NCBI GenBank assembly: GCA_003049465.1
Contig: PYSS01000095.1
Coordinates: 1-64,000, forward strand
Reading direction: 5' to 3'
DNA: 64,000 nucleotides
Source: Magnaporthiopsis rhizophila
Lineage: Eukaryota; Ascomycota; Sordariomycetes; Magnaporthales; Magnaporthaceae
The notes under the pieces are model-generated. The model was not told where the DNA came from and did not search any database. It was given only the letters and a program-made list of their open reading frames with translations. This document shows positions 1 through 13,200 of the stretch, piece by piece. The stretch's first letter is position 1. Each line of letters starts with the position of its first letter. The position numbers and the translations under genes were made by a program.

Positions 1-1343
1 CCCCCCCTCCCTCGTCATCTCGTGTGTGCTCGATCATCGTGTCGCTTCTTACTGCCTGACTTGCCCGCCGCCGCCTGTCTCGCGACCGTGCTGCTTCTGT
101 TCCATTTCCGGGCTACGGCTGCCATTCTCATCCCAGCCCCAGCCTAGCGCGTGTTTGTTCTGTTTCAATCCACATCGTCTCGCACGGGGCTTTGGGCTGC
201 AGGGGGGTGGTCGAAATCTGGACCGGTACCCCTTCTTGCTTCGTCCTGCCTTATTCCGCCGCGCCCCGACTGAAATACCCACCCACATCCCCTCTGGGCT
301 CAAGGGCCGTGCCGCGAACTCAACTCTCTCCCAACTTCACCGCCGCACCACTTCCTCGCTCCAAGAGGACCGTCGGTCTGGAAAGAGAAAAAAAAGAAAA
401 AGAAAGAAATAAACACAAAACGACCGCATCACACGACCCAGACCAGGATTCTGGCGCGTCACCATCCTCGATGATTGCGACGACAATCGCCGCCTCCGAC
501 GCCCTGTTTTCTGCCTGAGTCAAAGCGCGCGGCCTGCCCTGCCTCGCCCTGGGCAATTGGCGCCGCCCATTCTCCCTCCATTGGCGCAGGTGACCCAAGG
601 TCGCTGTGATTGGCCTCGACCTCGAGACACGCCGAGTTCTTTCCTCCTTCGCTCGAAAACGAACGCCTCCGACTTCCCAGCCCGCCAGTCGCCAGCGCTC
701 TTTTCCGCGCCTCCAGCCTTGACTGGTACGTTTCGGCACCCCGCGCTGGCGCTGATGAAAGCCTGCATCTCGCCCCCTCGCTGGCTCCCCTCCTGACCGC
801 GTGCTTGCCGAACAAAAAATAAAGAAGAAGAAAAAAAAACCACTCTGGCTTCATCACCCTCTGTGCCCCTCGTCGAGCCCCTTTGTTTGTACTTTTGAGA
901 GGTTTTTGATTTTCTCTTTTTCCCATCTGAGCGCCTGTGTCGACAAGGTCATACCTAGTCGACACGTACCCCTCAAGGAAGGAAGAGAGAAAAGAAAAAA
1001 CACCCCAGACAGTATGGCGTCACAAAACAGGTGTGTACCAAAAGGTGTTCTTTTTGAGGCTCACCGCCCCCACGCGACTCGGAGAGAGCAAGGTCAACCT
1101 CCAAAAGCTCGCCAGGCTCCAGAGTTGCCGATGGCCAGTGGTTTCGACGATGCATCCCCAGCAAATCCCTTGGTCTCGCCTTCACTCTCGCACACAGTCC
1201 CCCGAGTTCAGCAGTCAGCCATCTTTGGATTCTTGCTTGCCTGAACCGCGTGCCGATTTGAGAGGGCGCTCCGCCAGTTTTGTGAAGTGCCTAGACGGAG
1301 CCCACGCTGACCTGACGCCAGTATCTACACCGCGGGTCAATTT
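1..1343. other. Upstream region of the PAK kinase gene
   Basis: No protein gene is supported here. The stretch is rich in C/T runs and short A tracts, as in filamentous-fungal promoters. It contains three ATTGG (inverted CCAAT) pentamers near 556-613. It also contains an upstream ATG at 1014 in strong context that opens a 76-codon frame closing at 1244. Other open frames are compositionally biased and start at non-ATG codons. Confidence 0.6.
556..613 (+). promoter_or_regulatory. Cluster of three inverted CCAAT boxes
   Basis: ATTGG occurs at 556-560, 580-584 and 609-613, spaced 24 and 29 bases apart. CCAAT boxes on either strand are bound by the fungal HAP/CBF complex. Such spacing upstream of a gene suggests a promoter for the kinase gene. 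Function is inferred from the motif alone. Confidence 0.35.
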
Positions 1344-2196
1344 ATGAACCCTGGCCCGGCGCCACGACCCCCAACCGATCGCCCCCGCCTAAACCTCACT
1401 CCAAGTCAGACTCTGCCTGGCAACATGGCAGGCATGAGCTTGAACTCGCCCGTTGCGAGGACGCAATACGGCGGCGGCTCGACCATATCCCTCCCCCTGA
1501 GCCGGCAAGTATCCAACACGGACGGTCTTGGTGGTGTCGCCGTCATCAAGGAGGGCTGGGCACAAGTTAAAGAGAGCAAGAACTTCATCCAGCCGTGGAA
1601 GCAGAAGTACCTTATTTTGCGGAAGGAAGCTCTCGACTTCCATAAACAAGAAGGCAGCAAGGTCTCGTACACGCTATACCTGAAGGATGTGATCAACGTC
1701 GGCCGAGTCGAAGCTGCCGGGACCATCTTCGAGGTCAAACGGCAGTCGAACGGTTCCTCGACGAGCCCCGGCGACGACGACGGCACAATCCGAACCCTGC
1801 AGATCCGCGTCAAGAGCGACGACGATCTGTACGAGTGGATTGACTTTATCTACGCACGCTGCCCAGGAATGGGCGGTGTGAGCAACCCGACGAACTTCTC
1901 CCATGCCGTTCACGTCGGTTTCGATCCACAGACGGGCGAGTTCGTCGGCCTGCCTCCCGAGTGGTCCAAGCTTTTGAACTCGTCGGCCATTACCAAGGAA
2001 GACTACGAGAGGAACCCCCAGGCTGTGTTCGAGGTCCTCGATTTCTACTCGGATCTCACCAAACGCGCCGAAAACCCTGCGCAGTATCCTAGCCTTACGC
2101 CGACCCCGCCTCCTGGTAGCATGCAGAACAAGCAACTCGGTTACAGCACGGGCGCTTCGGTTGCTCCGCCGCGACAGATGCAGCCTATGCAGTCCA

Positions 2197-2249
<53 letters not shown>

Positions 2250-4181
2250 CTACAGCAGCAGCAACAGATGCAGATGCAGATGCAGCAGCAACAACAGCAA
2301 CAAATGCAGCAGCGCCAGCAGAACAACTACTCTGGCATGTCGCAGCAAACATCTGGTACGCTCCATGAACAGCCTTCCCCTACTGAATCTAGCCAGCAAC
2401 GGCATCAAGTGCAGAATGAATATCTTCTAACCACATGTTCTTCACAGACATGAACCGGGATGCGGAGCGTCAGAGGGCCGAGGCGGCCCAACGCCAGCGC
2501 ATGATGGAGATTGAAGAGCAGAACCGTCGCGATCTTGAAGCTTACAACGCCGCTATTCCCAAGACGAAGACCCCGCTCGCGCAACAGGAGCTCGGCGGCT
2601 ACGGCGGCGGCCCGTCGTCTTCTTCAGACCGTTTCAACCCCAGCAGAGCACCGCCCCCCGCACCAAAATCGGCCGCCCAACAGGCTGCCAGCCTCCGCGC
2701 CCAGCGCCCGGCACCCTCTCCGCCAACTGCGGGCTCCGCCGGCATGCAACAGCGCCCCGGCATGTCCCAACAGACCAGTTCGTCGTCAATGCGGGACCCC
2801 ATGGCTCAGCAGCAGCAGCAGCGTCTCCCTCCCAGAAACGACCAGTCCCCCCAGTCCTCCGCCCAGAGATACCCCAATGCCCCCTCCTCTCCCGCGACCC
2901 AACCGAGGACCAACGGACAATCCCAGGGTCAACCCCCGTCACGGCTCCCTGCGCCGGTTAAGCCGCTTAATGTGCCAGCCAAGCCCTCGGCGCAGCAGTC
3001 CGATGCCGTCAAGGCAGCTGAGGCTGCCCTTACGGCGAAGCCGACGCCCCAGGAGAGAGCCAAGGACGTCCGCATGTCCACCATGTCGGAGAGCGAGGTT
3101 ATGCAGAAGCTCAAGGAGGCCGTTTCCAAGGACGACCCGAACCTGTCGTATGCAAAGCAGAAGAAGATCGGTCAGGGTGCCTCTGGTTCCGTCTACGTTG
3201 CTAAGGTCAGGGAGACGGCCGTTTCCCCGATTGCGCGCAACATTCTCCGCGAGCAGGGCGCCAAGGCGCAGGTTGCGATCAAGCAAATGGACCTGGCCCA
3301 CCAGCCTCGCAAGGAGCTCATCGTCAACGAGATCATGGTCATGAAAGACAGCAAGCACAGGAACATTGTCAACTTCCTGGACGCCTTCCTGCGAAACAAC
3401 TACTCGGAACTCTGGCTCGTTATCGAGTACATGGAGGGCGGTGCTTTGACCGACGTTATCGACAACAACCCCGTCATCACAGAGGAGCAGATCTCCACCA
3501 TCTGCCTTGAGGTGAGTTGTCGTGCAGCATGGTTTCCCAGTCCAGGACTGGGTAGGTAATACGTCAACAAGCTCGAGCTAATTTGGTATTACAGACATGC
3601 CGTGGTCTGCAACATCTGCACTCTCAAAGCATCATCCACCGTGATATCAAGAGTGACAACGTTCTTCTCGACGCTCGCGGCAACGTCAAGATCAGTAAGT
3701 CATCACCCCCCGAGACATACCTAACTTGTGCATGTTTCCATGACGCCACGATGCTAACAATACATCTCTAGCCGATTTTGGCTTTTGCGCCAAGCTCACC
3801 GAGTCCAAGTCTAAGCGCGCCACCATGGTCGGAACTCCCTACTGGATGGCACCCGAGGTCGTCAAGCAGAAGGAGTACGGGCCCAAGGTGGACATCTGGT
3901 CGCTGGGCATCATGGCGATCGAGATGATCGAATCCGAACCGCCCTACCTGAACGAGGAACCACTGAAGGCGCTGTATCTGATCGCTACTAACGGGACGCC
4001 CCGCCTCAAGAACCCGGCCAAGCTCAGCAAGGAGCTGAAGGCTTTCCTCTCGGTGTGTTTGTGTGTTGACGTCAAGAGCCGAGCGTCGGCTAGGGAGCTT
4101 CTCGAGCACGACTTTTTGAAGCACGGCTGCCCGCTCGGCACCCTTTCCGACCTCTTGGCTTTCAAGAAGCACGCCAAATAA
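1344..4181 (+). CDS. CLA4: PAK-family Ser/Thr kinase (Cla4/Chm1 type): PH, CRIB and kinase domains
   Basis: p21-activated kinase acting downstream of Cdc42/Rac in polarity, septation and morphogenesis. Exons are 1344-2355, 2448-3511, 3595-3694 and 3772-4181, giving 861 aa. A PH domain spans about 67-173 and the CRIB motif follows at about 180-195 (NFSHAVHVGF). A glutamine/proline-rich linker precedes the kinase domain, which starts near 573. The kinase shows the glycine loop GQGASG at about 579, the VAIK lysine near 615, HRDIKSDN with H707 and D709, DFG at 727-729, and GTPYWMAPE in the activation segment. PH before CRIB separates Cla4 from Ste20. The first ATG has a weak context. The in-frame ATG at 1425 has a strong one (A at -3, G at +4) and would give 834 aa, so the start is uncertain. 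Confidence 0.95.
2199..2322 (+). repeat. CAG/CAA trinucleotide repeat coding polyglutamine
   Basis: A run of CAG and CAA codons, with a few ATG and CTA codons, lies in exon 1 of the PAK kinase gene. It encodes a long polyglutamine/Met tract between the CRIB motif and the kinase domain. The pure CAG stretches are likely length-variable between strains. The intron at 2356-2447 follows just after it. Confidence 0.95.
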
Positions 4182-7100
4182 GGAGACACGAGACTTTTGA
4201 CCTGGGATGTCGCCCCGCTCGACCCCACGAAATTCAGAGACCTGGCCCATTTTTACTGGGTACTCATCGAAGACTGGTTTCTGTTTCTCTTCTCTGCTAC
4301 ATCAGGGCGACGAAACGAATGCCAACGCCTTTTGGCCCAAGCTCAGGGCTGTCGAGGCCAACAGCTCCTGGACCACATCTTGGGTATGCGGGCCTTGCGC
4401 GAGCACCGAATTACCACAGGCTTCTCTGAGCCCACCCTCTCACGCTCAACACACTTCACCTTACCTTTTAACGGCGCCTTTTCTCTTCGTTCCTTGTTAT
4501 AGCATGGAAATCTCTCTGTTTTTTTGTGGTGTCAAGTAATGCCCTCCTACATTTATTGTTTTTGAACCTTGCATAAGGGATGTCATTGTCTTGATCGGCC
4601 TAGGGCTCCGGGTGGTCTATTTTTTCCTGACGATGTGCGGATGATGCTTGGGAACAGTGTCGAGCTTCCAACTAGGTAAAATTAGAGAAATGGTACAAAA
4701 CAGCTACTTGCAATGTATTTGCTCTTGATTTTGCCGATACTCGAAGCAATGTGCCTGGCCCACCTTGACGTGAAGCGTCTTGGTGAATTCGGTCTGGAAA
4801 ACGAGGCCAAGCGACATCTAGATGCATTGACCGTGAGCTGATTGCCTTTTCTTGGGACTAACTAAATGCCTGTGGCTGCTCTCGAGTTTTACGAGGGAAC
4901 GAAAAAGGCGATGGCGCGGGCGACTTGTCCAGGACCGCGTGGTCCGGCTTTGCCAGCTGGGCACCTAGGTAGGTATTCTATGACTCGGCTGGCATACGCG
5001 CATCTCGTAGCCACTACACACCAGGTACCTACATGGAACGAACGAGACAAGTCCTGGTGTCACGACAGCAGAGAAGGATCCGGGGCTGGGGAGAGCTCGG
5101 GATGCCTTGTTTTGAAATGCTTCAGAGCAGATTGGTATCAAAATAGAACCTCGACGCATGCGGATGCTATGCGGTGCAATCACTGCAGCCGAGATAACGT
5201 AAAAAAAACCATGTGTGCTTGTCCTTCGTTCGTTCATTCGTTTGTCCGTGCTCGCTCCGTCTGTGCAGAGGCGCAGTAAGTTTTGAAGGAAGGGGCTTTC
5301 CATTTTTGGGCGGCACGGAGCTTCGAGGCGGGCAAAAAGCATGTGCAATGGATTTGATTTGAGATGGAGTGGCCGCAGGTCTGGGCACGCCGCTGGGATA
5401 GGTATGTATGTACCTCCTGTATCTCTCGCGTAGCCAAAGGTAGACGAGTCTAAGACAGGCTCAGAGTTCGGGTCGGTCGTGCGCGCGGGCATGCGGCCCG
5501 GTGGCCGGCCTAGGGGCGGCGGGAGGGGGTGTGTGTAGCGCGGGCCCGCCCCGGTGGTGGCGATGTTGGTGTTGGTGTTGGTGCTGGCGCCAATGCTGGT
5601 GCTGCCTGTGGACGTGGGGTGATGGTGGTGGTGGTGGCGTTCGGAAGGTGAGCCTAGAGCTTGAAAGCTTTGACGAGCTTTAGCTCGGGGAGCACACAAC
5701 ATACCGTCATCCGTCGCCATCAATAGAGCCCGCCTCAATGGACGAGTGAGGGCCCAAAATCGGCTTGGCGGGAACCGCTTTTTGACGGTGTCCGTGGAGG
5801 AACTTCGACACCAATTAAAAGGTCAGGCTAAGCGGACAGGAAGCCTCCGGGCGGTGCCTCCAGGGAGAAGCGCCAACAACCAACCAGGCCAGCTTGATGT
5901 CCTGAGAAAGAGAAAGAAACGCGCGAAGGAGATCAATGCAGGGTGTGCACCGAGCAAGGGTCAGCTTTTGGGGGTTGAGGTGACGGTGTTTCAGGATCGT
6001 GCAGTTACACAGCAAATCGACGTTCCCTTTGGTCGCTCAAAACGCCGCCCGATTGGAGAGGGCAGAACATACCAATGGAGAGGGGGCTCCCCTGAGAAGT
6101 GCATATTTTAGCACGATGGATCAAGGAGCACCAGTCTCTTGTTGGGCTTGGCGGGAGAGCTGGCAGCTGTACCCCTCCCCCACCTTGTTAGCAATGCAAA
6201 GATGTGCAGTGTAGTCTTCCCATCCATACCTGCACGCCGATTCGTATTTTGGAAATAGAAACATTATGCCGTGTGGCTGGCTGACCCTGCCACGCGGGGC
6301 TTGGTGTTTGCACCGCTTGTATCAATCCATGTCTTTTTTTTTTTTGCGGTCTTTCCATCAAAACCCCGGCTGCCAGGCATGGGCTTGGCAAATGCAGGAG
6401 ATCTCGCTCGCTTAGCAGCCCAGCGAACTGGCACCTGCTGGATCCGGGGCTTGGACGCGGTGACATGTGACATGAAAAAGAGATAGCACGCTGGGTGGCG
6501 GCCGCCGCGGAGGTGACAACGCGGGTACCAGCGTGCGGCCCAACGCAGTAAGCGCACGGCAGCAGAGGGAGGCACGGAGGCTAGGGTATTTCCTGCGCAA
6601 TGCACGGCGGTTACGAAGGGGGGCTACGCCAGGTTTCGGCTAGATTGAACTTTTGAGCTTCCCAAGGGATATGCAACCCATCATGGGACGACAGCCGCAC
6701 GGCGTGGTTTGCTGCTCTGCTCGCCTCCCAGCACCCCAAACCCTCAGCCAGAGATCAATCAAATGTGTTGTGCTGTTCGCGGGGCAGGCCGGACAAGGTT
6801 GCCAAATTTTGTCGCCTGTGCGCGTCTCAACCACGTCATGCTTTGCCCATCACTGGACGAAGAACTTCCAAGGTTGGCAACAAAACTGCCGTCGCTGCCC
6901 GGACACCTGGAATCAATAAAGGGGCCACCCCACCCGCAGCCACCCCCAGGTCGGTCGTCAACGTGCTGGCAGGAAGCTCGAGCCGAGTCTGTGCAACGCA
7001 GCGACAGATGGAATCGCGACAGACATGGACTGGTCAGCTGTTGACCGACTGACTGCTGCTTCGTAAGCTCCGTAAAACAGTTACACGTCCAGTGTTCCCC

Positions 7101-10100
7101 ACACCTGTAGGTCCCGGCTCCGTTCGGAATATCACTGTGTCCACTCTGTTAGGGCGGGCGTCGGCACCGGGCAGTTCGTGCTGGGCTCTACTGGCGCCCT
7201 CGCAACCCGAGGGAGCCGGCGCACCACGGCCGAGGGCATCCCAGATGGCAGGTGCACCCAACTCACCAAATTCCCTTTGCTTACGCAGCAGCAGTCGCCT
7301 TCGCCTCTTCTTGATACAAGTCCCGCCCGGCATGTGGGCGGGCGGGCAGGCGGAGTTGGTTGATGATGGGGGGCACCACCGCCTAAACATCAGGTACCGA
7401 GGGTGGCCAAGTCGAAAGCCCAGCCCGCCCAGCTGAGTTCGAGCTGTGCACAACCCCTGAGCACCACGCCGCCGACGCCGCCGACGCCGGGGAGGCGGGC
7501 TGGGTCGCTCGCTGTCAAACTTCGCGCTTGGCGCGGGCCTGGACTCAGTGTTAGGGCAAGGATGCATCTACACTACACGCCGAGCCTTGTATCGCGTCGG
7601 ATGTATCTCCCTGCTCAAATGACACATTCGCCCGCCAGCAGTACGAAAGCAGATGTGCAATACACATCAAAATCAGTCGAAGCGACGAGCCCCTTTGATC
7701 AGCAGCCCACCCCAGCGTCGTGTGTTGGGGTCCAAATGTATGTAAGAACCTGGGTGTATGTGCGTGTGTGTGTGCCTGTGCTGTGCGTGTGCGGTGCCCA
7801 CACTAGCGGACATCCTAGGTTTTGCCTACCTGGGCTTGCACCTACCAACGCACGACATTTAGCCACCCCAGACCCTGACTCGCCCCGGAGCCTTCATGAG
7901 TTGGGTGTGATGGCTCTGCCCTGCGAGATTGGCACAGGAAAGAACCGAACTCCCAGGCCATTCCCGCGCGGAACATCGGGCGGAAGAAGGCAGAGAAACT
8001 CAAACACTGACGGAGACGGCAGATGGTAAGAAAGAAAGAAGCAGACGAGAGAGAAAAAAAAGGGCTCACAGTGCAACGAACGTGCCACCATCCCCACCCC
8101 TTAATCCGCGCCGTCCGAGATATCAATGCCACCAGGTTCCCTGCGGTCACCCAAATGGACATTACCCAAAAGCTCAGGTGCTTGTGTTGCAGGTGCAGCC
8201 GGTAAAGCGACTGTACCTTAAACAAAAGCAAAACTGAGATGACGGGAGGCGAGGCGGCATGATGGGACGGATTATGTGCATGCGGATTAGGTGGTTTCCA
8301 ATTTTTATTTTTTTATTTTTTTTTATTCCGTCGCTGAGGTGAGTGATACCTCCTCCAAAGGTGAACAGAAGCCCACACCAATGGCTAGGTATACCTTCGG
8401 GAGGCAGTAGATCTGCGTTTGTCCAAATTGTTTCATTTCCCTTATTCTTGTTTCTTCTGTTTCTCCGTGTTTATCACAGGAGGCTTGCCCAGACTGAGGA
8501 AGGGAGCGTGTGCGGATATGTTAAACCCAGCCCCAGAAACTTGCAGACGCTTGCGCAGGGCCAAAAAAAGCCAGGACGGACCCCAAAAAAAAGACAAGGA
8601 AGAAGACGACGCACGCATGGCTTCCGTCCGTCGTTCACCACCCGCCATCCGTCCTTCAGTATTTCTATCTGGTGCCCCCACGATTAGACGAACAGCACAA
8701 GAGAAGATGAAGCAGTCGATAGATTGCGGGAATACCCACCTGCAGAGCACACACACACATTGGCCGTCATCCTGGGGCGACGTTGGTGTGCTCTTGAGGC
8801 ACCTGAGAGGCTGCCCCCATAAAGGGGAAGACGATGCGGCTTGTTTCATCCTCCTTGGCCAGCCCCTCCAATCGCCCCAAACTGGCGCTCCAAACTCTCT
8901 ACCCCCGTCGTACGCCCCCTGTCGCTCTCGATTCGCTGCGAGAGCGTCAAGCTTGAAGCCGGAACCCCATCCTGCGCTGCAACTCGCAGGCGGCTTCAGG
9001 CCTGCCCAAGCGTGCTAGTCGTGCCTCCCGTTCCCCACTAAAAACACCAGACCCGTCCTCCCTGTGTGCGCGACCACTGCCGCCTCCACCCGCACAGCTC
9101 CGGTCAGGCCAAGTCAGTCGAATCAACCCGCCTGGCTCTCGAGCACGACCTACCTGGGCCGGCCGACCACGAATCCTCAACCTCTCTTTTTCCTCTGTCT
9201 TCTCCCTCCCTCTCCTTTTTTTTTTTTTCTTTTTTTTTTTTTCCCACCCCTCCCCATCCAACGCCGTTGCGTCGTCCTCTTCTCCAGGCTCATGAATTCT
9301 ACGCTCATGACGTCTGTATATTGATCAATCCCGTCCTTCCTTTTAGTATCCCTCTCGTTTTCTTTTTCTTGCGGAACCAAAACACAGCCTCTCTTCGCCC
9401 TTTCGTCCGACGAACCGCAGGTCGCCAATGAATTGAGGGGGAGCGCAGGGCAACAGGAACTGGAGCTGGACTTGTTGCAGCCTGTTTGGGAACACCCTAA
9501 GCGGAAAGCTGCACGACTGGCGGTTGAGCGGCAGCGAACCTTGCCCTACCTACTCGGTCTCCTCCACCCCTGACGCTCTTTGCTCGGCCGGCCAGCTAAG
9601 CCCTCCTCTGAGCTGCTTTCCCACCCTTCCCCTCGACTTGCCTGCGAGTCCTGAATCCACCGTAAGGGCTTTGACCAGACTGTCGTCTCGTCTTCTCGAG
9701 CTCGACCTCCGGCCAAGGAACCAAGTCTCATCTGCATAGCGTCGAATCCGCCCTGCATCCACTGCTCGAGCCGACCCGATTATCCCGTCGACTTTTAATT
9801 CTCTTCTGGTTTTGCTTGCAAGAAACGCAAAAGGTCAATTTAACTTCACCGTCGCAGTAAACAAGGCATCCGATCGAATCCACTCCCTGATCAGCCAACG
9901 ACTTTTTTTTCTGCTGCCCCTTGAGGTCCACACGGCACCTCTCCAATACTACCACGTTTTGGTAATTCCCAATATCGAACCGCCCTTCCACCACTTTATT
10001 CCGTCTGCCCTTCCCAACCGACCTTTTTTTTTTTTTTTTTTTTCCTGACTGGTGTGCGGAATCAGCTCCACTGCACACTCCTGCTCCGACAACTGCCAGC

Positions 10101-10280
10101 CTGGCGACCCGGCGGCGGTTTGCACCGTCGACCACGCTCCCTCGAAACATCCTCTTCGGCATTTAGACGAGCCTTTTAAGGAAGAACGAACAAAAGAAAA
10201 CCAGAGACGATATCCACCGCCTCCTCAGATAAACACGTGTCGTGTCTGATGAGGGTCCGGTCGGGACACGATAATCGATA
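4182..10280. other. 6.1-kb gene-free interval
   Basis: I see no supportable gene. Open frames here are short, often begin at non-ATG codons, and give low-complexity or arginine/proline-rich translations without recognisable domains. The first few hundred bases are presumably the 3' UTR of the kinase gene. The last kilobase or so is C/T-rich with poly-T tracts (about 9210-9241 and 10024-10043), typical of a fungal promoter and leader for the Pumilio gene. Short TAGG-type repeats occur (for example 4964-4975). Confidence 0.5.
10024..10043 (+). repeat. Poly-T tract upstream of the Pumilio gene
   Basis: An uninterrupted run of about 20 T lies some 240 bases before the start codon, within a C/T-rich leader. 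Such tracts are common core-promoter elements in filamentous fungi that exclude nucleosomes. The role is inferred. Confidence 0.7.
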
Positions 10281-13200
10281 ATGTCCAGTTCTAGATCCGA
10301 CCATTTGACAATCGGCAGCTTCGCCCAGGCTGCTGCTGGCCAGCCTCGGTCAAACTCGCCCACCACCAGCACCTCGCCCAACGACCCGTCTTCCAGCGCC
10401 ATCAGGTCTCCTTTTGGTCTTTCCTCGGCCAAGATGCAGGGTGCTTCCAGGTCCGGCGCCGGCTCTCCCTCTCACGAGATGGGCGGCGCCGGCTCGAGCA
10501 GACTATACTCCAAGAGGTATGCACCCTATCCGGTCGCCATCTTGGGCTTGCCACGCAATATCTCGTATCCCCAAAGAATGTGTGGTCGAGCGCCAGCTAA
10601 CCCCGACCCAAAAATGTTGCAGAGCTCGAGAGATCCAAGCACAGGAAGGCGTGCCTGGCCTGCCCGTGAATCCGTGGGGCGGCCCTCCAACCAGCGGCAA
10701 CTCGACCCCGTTGCGCGAGAACATCCCCGAGTCTCCCACGGATGGGTTCCCCGACTTTGCACAGCTGCCGACCCCAGAGAGCCTCCCCCAGACGAGGCGG
10801 GCCCGCGCTGGGACGGTCCCCTCGCGCTTCTCCCCCGGCGGCGTCGGGAACGGCCTCCTCAACATTCAATCTCTGGCGCCCAAGACCTCAAGGCCGACAC
10901 CCTCTCAAAGCCCTTTCCAGGCACCCTCGCCTGGGCTGGACCCCCCGGAGGCCGCGCAGAATCCCTCGACGCTGCTGTCTAGGCTGCGTGCCGGCTCCAT
11001 GCCGCAGCGCAGCCCTTTTGCTCAGCCACAGATCCCAGGGACCAACTCGCCATTTGGGCCCTCTATATTTAGCAGCTGGAACCCCACCGGCCGTGAGCGG
11101 GGCGCCACGTTGGCGAGTATTGCCAGCATTGGCTCCAACGGGCCCAGCTCGCCTGCCCAGTCCGCCTTCTCGCGGGAGGGCGCCGGAGAGAATGACGTGC
11201 ATATGCGCACTTTGGACTATCTGGGACTCGCTGAGACCACACCGCAGCCGGCCAGGGCCCAGATCGCGACGCCCTACATTCCTACGCTGGTCGACTTCAG
11301 CAAGGCCAACCGCTTCCGTTCCTACTCGGTAAACAACAAGGACAAGTATGCCGACGAGGAGGAGGACGAATATGATCCGGAGGAGCTTGCCGCCTACGAG
11401 GCCAGGTTGGTCGCAGCTCAGCTGCAGGACCAACTGGCCGCGACCAATGCGGCCATCCACAACCACAATTTGGCGGTTCAGCAGGCCTTTGCTAGTCAGG
11501 CTGCAGTCAATCGCCCGCGTGCCAGGACTGCCGGCGTTCTCGATGCCCCCTCGCGCATGATGAGGGGCTTCTACCCTACCCCGACACGCATGGACAGCAC
11601 CATCACGGCGGCCGACATCAGGCTCTCGGACGACAAGGAGTTCGAGGAGCTTCCACAGGCTGTGGCGGGGCTGTCGCTGGGCAGGTCAAACAGCACCAAC
11701 AATGGCCTCTTGAGCGTGGAGGAGCAGGGCCTGGAGGGTCCTACGAGTGCCCTCTGGCTCGGCAGCATCCCCACTTCGACGACGACGTCGACCCTGACCG
11801 AGATGTTCAAGTCGTACGGCCCCATTGTGTCCGCCAGGGTTCTCACCCACAAGAACTGTGGGTTCGTCAACTTTGAGCGAGCCGACAGTGCCATCTCGGC
11901 CAAGGCGAGCATGAACGGCAAAGAGATCTTCCCTGGGGCCGGCCCCATCCGCATCAACTTTGCCAAGCCGCCCTCGGCCTCCAACACGCCCGGCCACGAT
12001 GGTGCATTCCCGTCGCCCAGCCCCGATCCCTTCTCCAAGGGCCAGGATGGCGCCCAGTCCACGCCTGCCGCGGCTGGCTCGGGTGACTCGGCAGCTCAGC
12101 TCGCCAACGTCACGCCCACCGTGCCGCCCCTACATGAGATGACGTCGGACGTCATGTCCATTGTGAAGCAGTTTGGAGCCAACGAGGATGACACGTACCG
12201 CATCTCGCTCAGCGTGCAGCGGGCCATCCAGTTCACCAACTTCATCGATGAGATTCCTCCCATCAAGGAGCCCGCACACACGCGTGTGCACGATGCGCCC
12301 AAGCTACGTGACATCCGCAAGCGGATCGACAACCAGAGCCTGTCCAACGCTGAGATTGAGAACATCGCCGTCGACATGCTCCCTGAGATCGCCGAGCTCG
12401 CGTCGGACTACCTTGGAAACACGGTGGTCCAGAAGCTCTTTGAGCACTGCTCGGATGATCTGCGCGACGCCATGCTGGCCGAGATTGCGCCTCACATGGC
12501 CGAGATCGGCGTGCACAAGAACGGAACCTGGGCCGCGCAGAAGATCATCGACGTCTGCAAGACGCCGGCTCAGATGAACATGATCGTCGAGAACCTCCGC
12601 CCCTACACGGTCCCGCTCTTCCTGGACCAGTACGGCAACTACGTGCTGCAGGGCTGCCTCAAGTTTGGTGCCCCATACAACGACTTCATCTTCGAGACGA
12701 TGCTCAGCAAGATGTGGGAAGTCTCGCAGGGCCGCTACGGCGCTCGTGCCATGCGAGCCTGCCTCGAGAGCCACCATGCAACCAAGGAGCAGCAGCGGAT
12801 GCTGGCGGCTGCCATCGCCCTCCACAGCGTCCAGCTGGCCACCAACGCCAATGGCGCTCTGTTGCTCACCTGGTTCCTCGACACCTGCACGTTCCCGCAG
12901 CGCCGAACCGTGCTCTCGCCGCAGCTGATTCCTTACCTTGTCCACCTGTGCACCCACAAGGTTGCCTATCTCACCGTGCTCAAGGTCATCAACCAGAAGG
13001 CCGAGGCAGACGCCAGGGACACAATCCTCAAGGCCCTGTTCTTCACCAAGAACGACCACATCCTGGAGGCGATCCTGTCGGATCACGCCTGCGGCGCTAC
13101 CCTGATCTTCAAGGTGTTGACGACGCCCTTCTTTGACGAGAACATCCGGAGCCAGGTTGTTGACAACGTAAAGACGGTTCTCGTCCGGATCAAGGCCCAG

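Noticed and set aside
7403..8029. 208-codon plus-strand open frame in the long gap
   Set aside because: Non-ATG start, Pro/Arg/Ser/Thr-biased translation and a Val/Cys-rich stretch from GT repeats; nothing protein-like.
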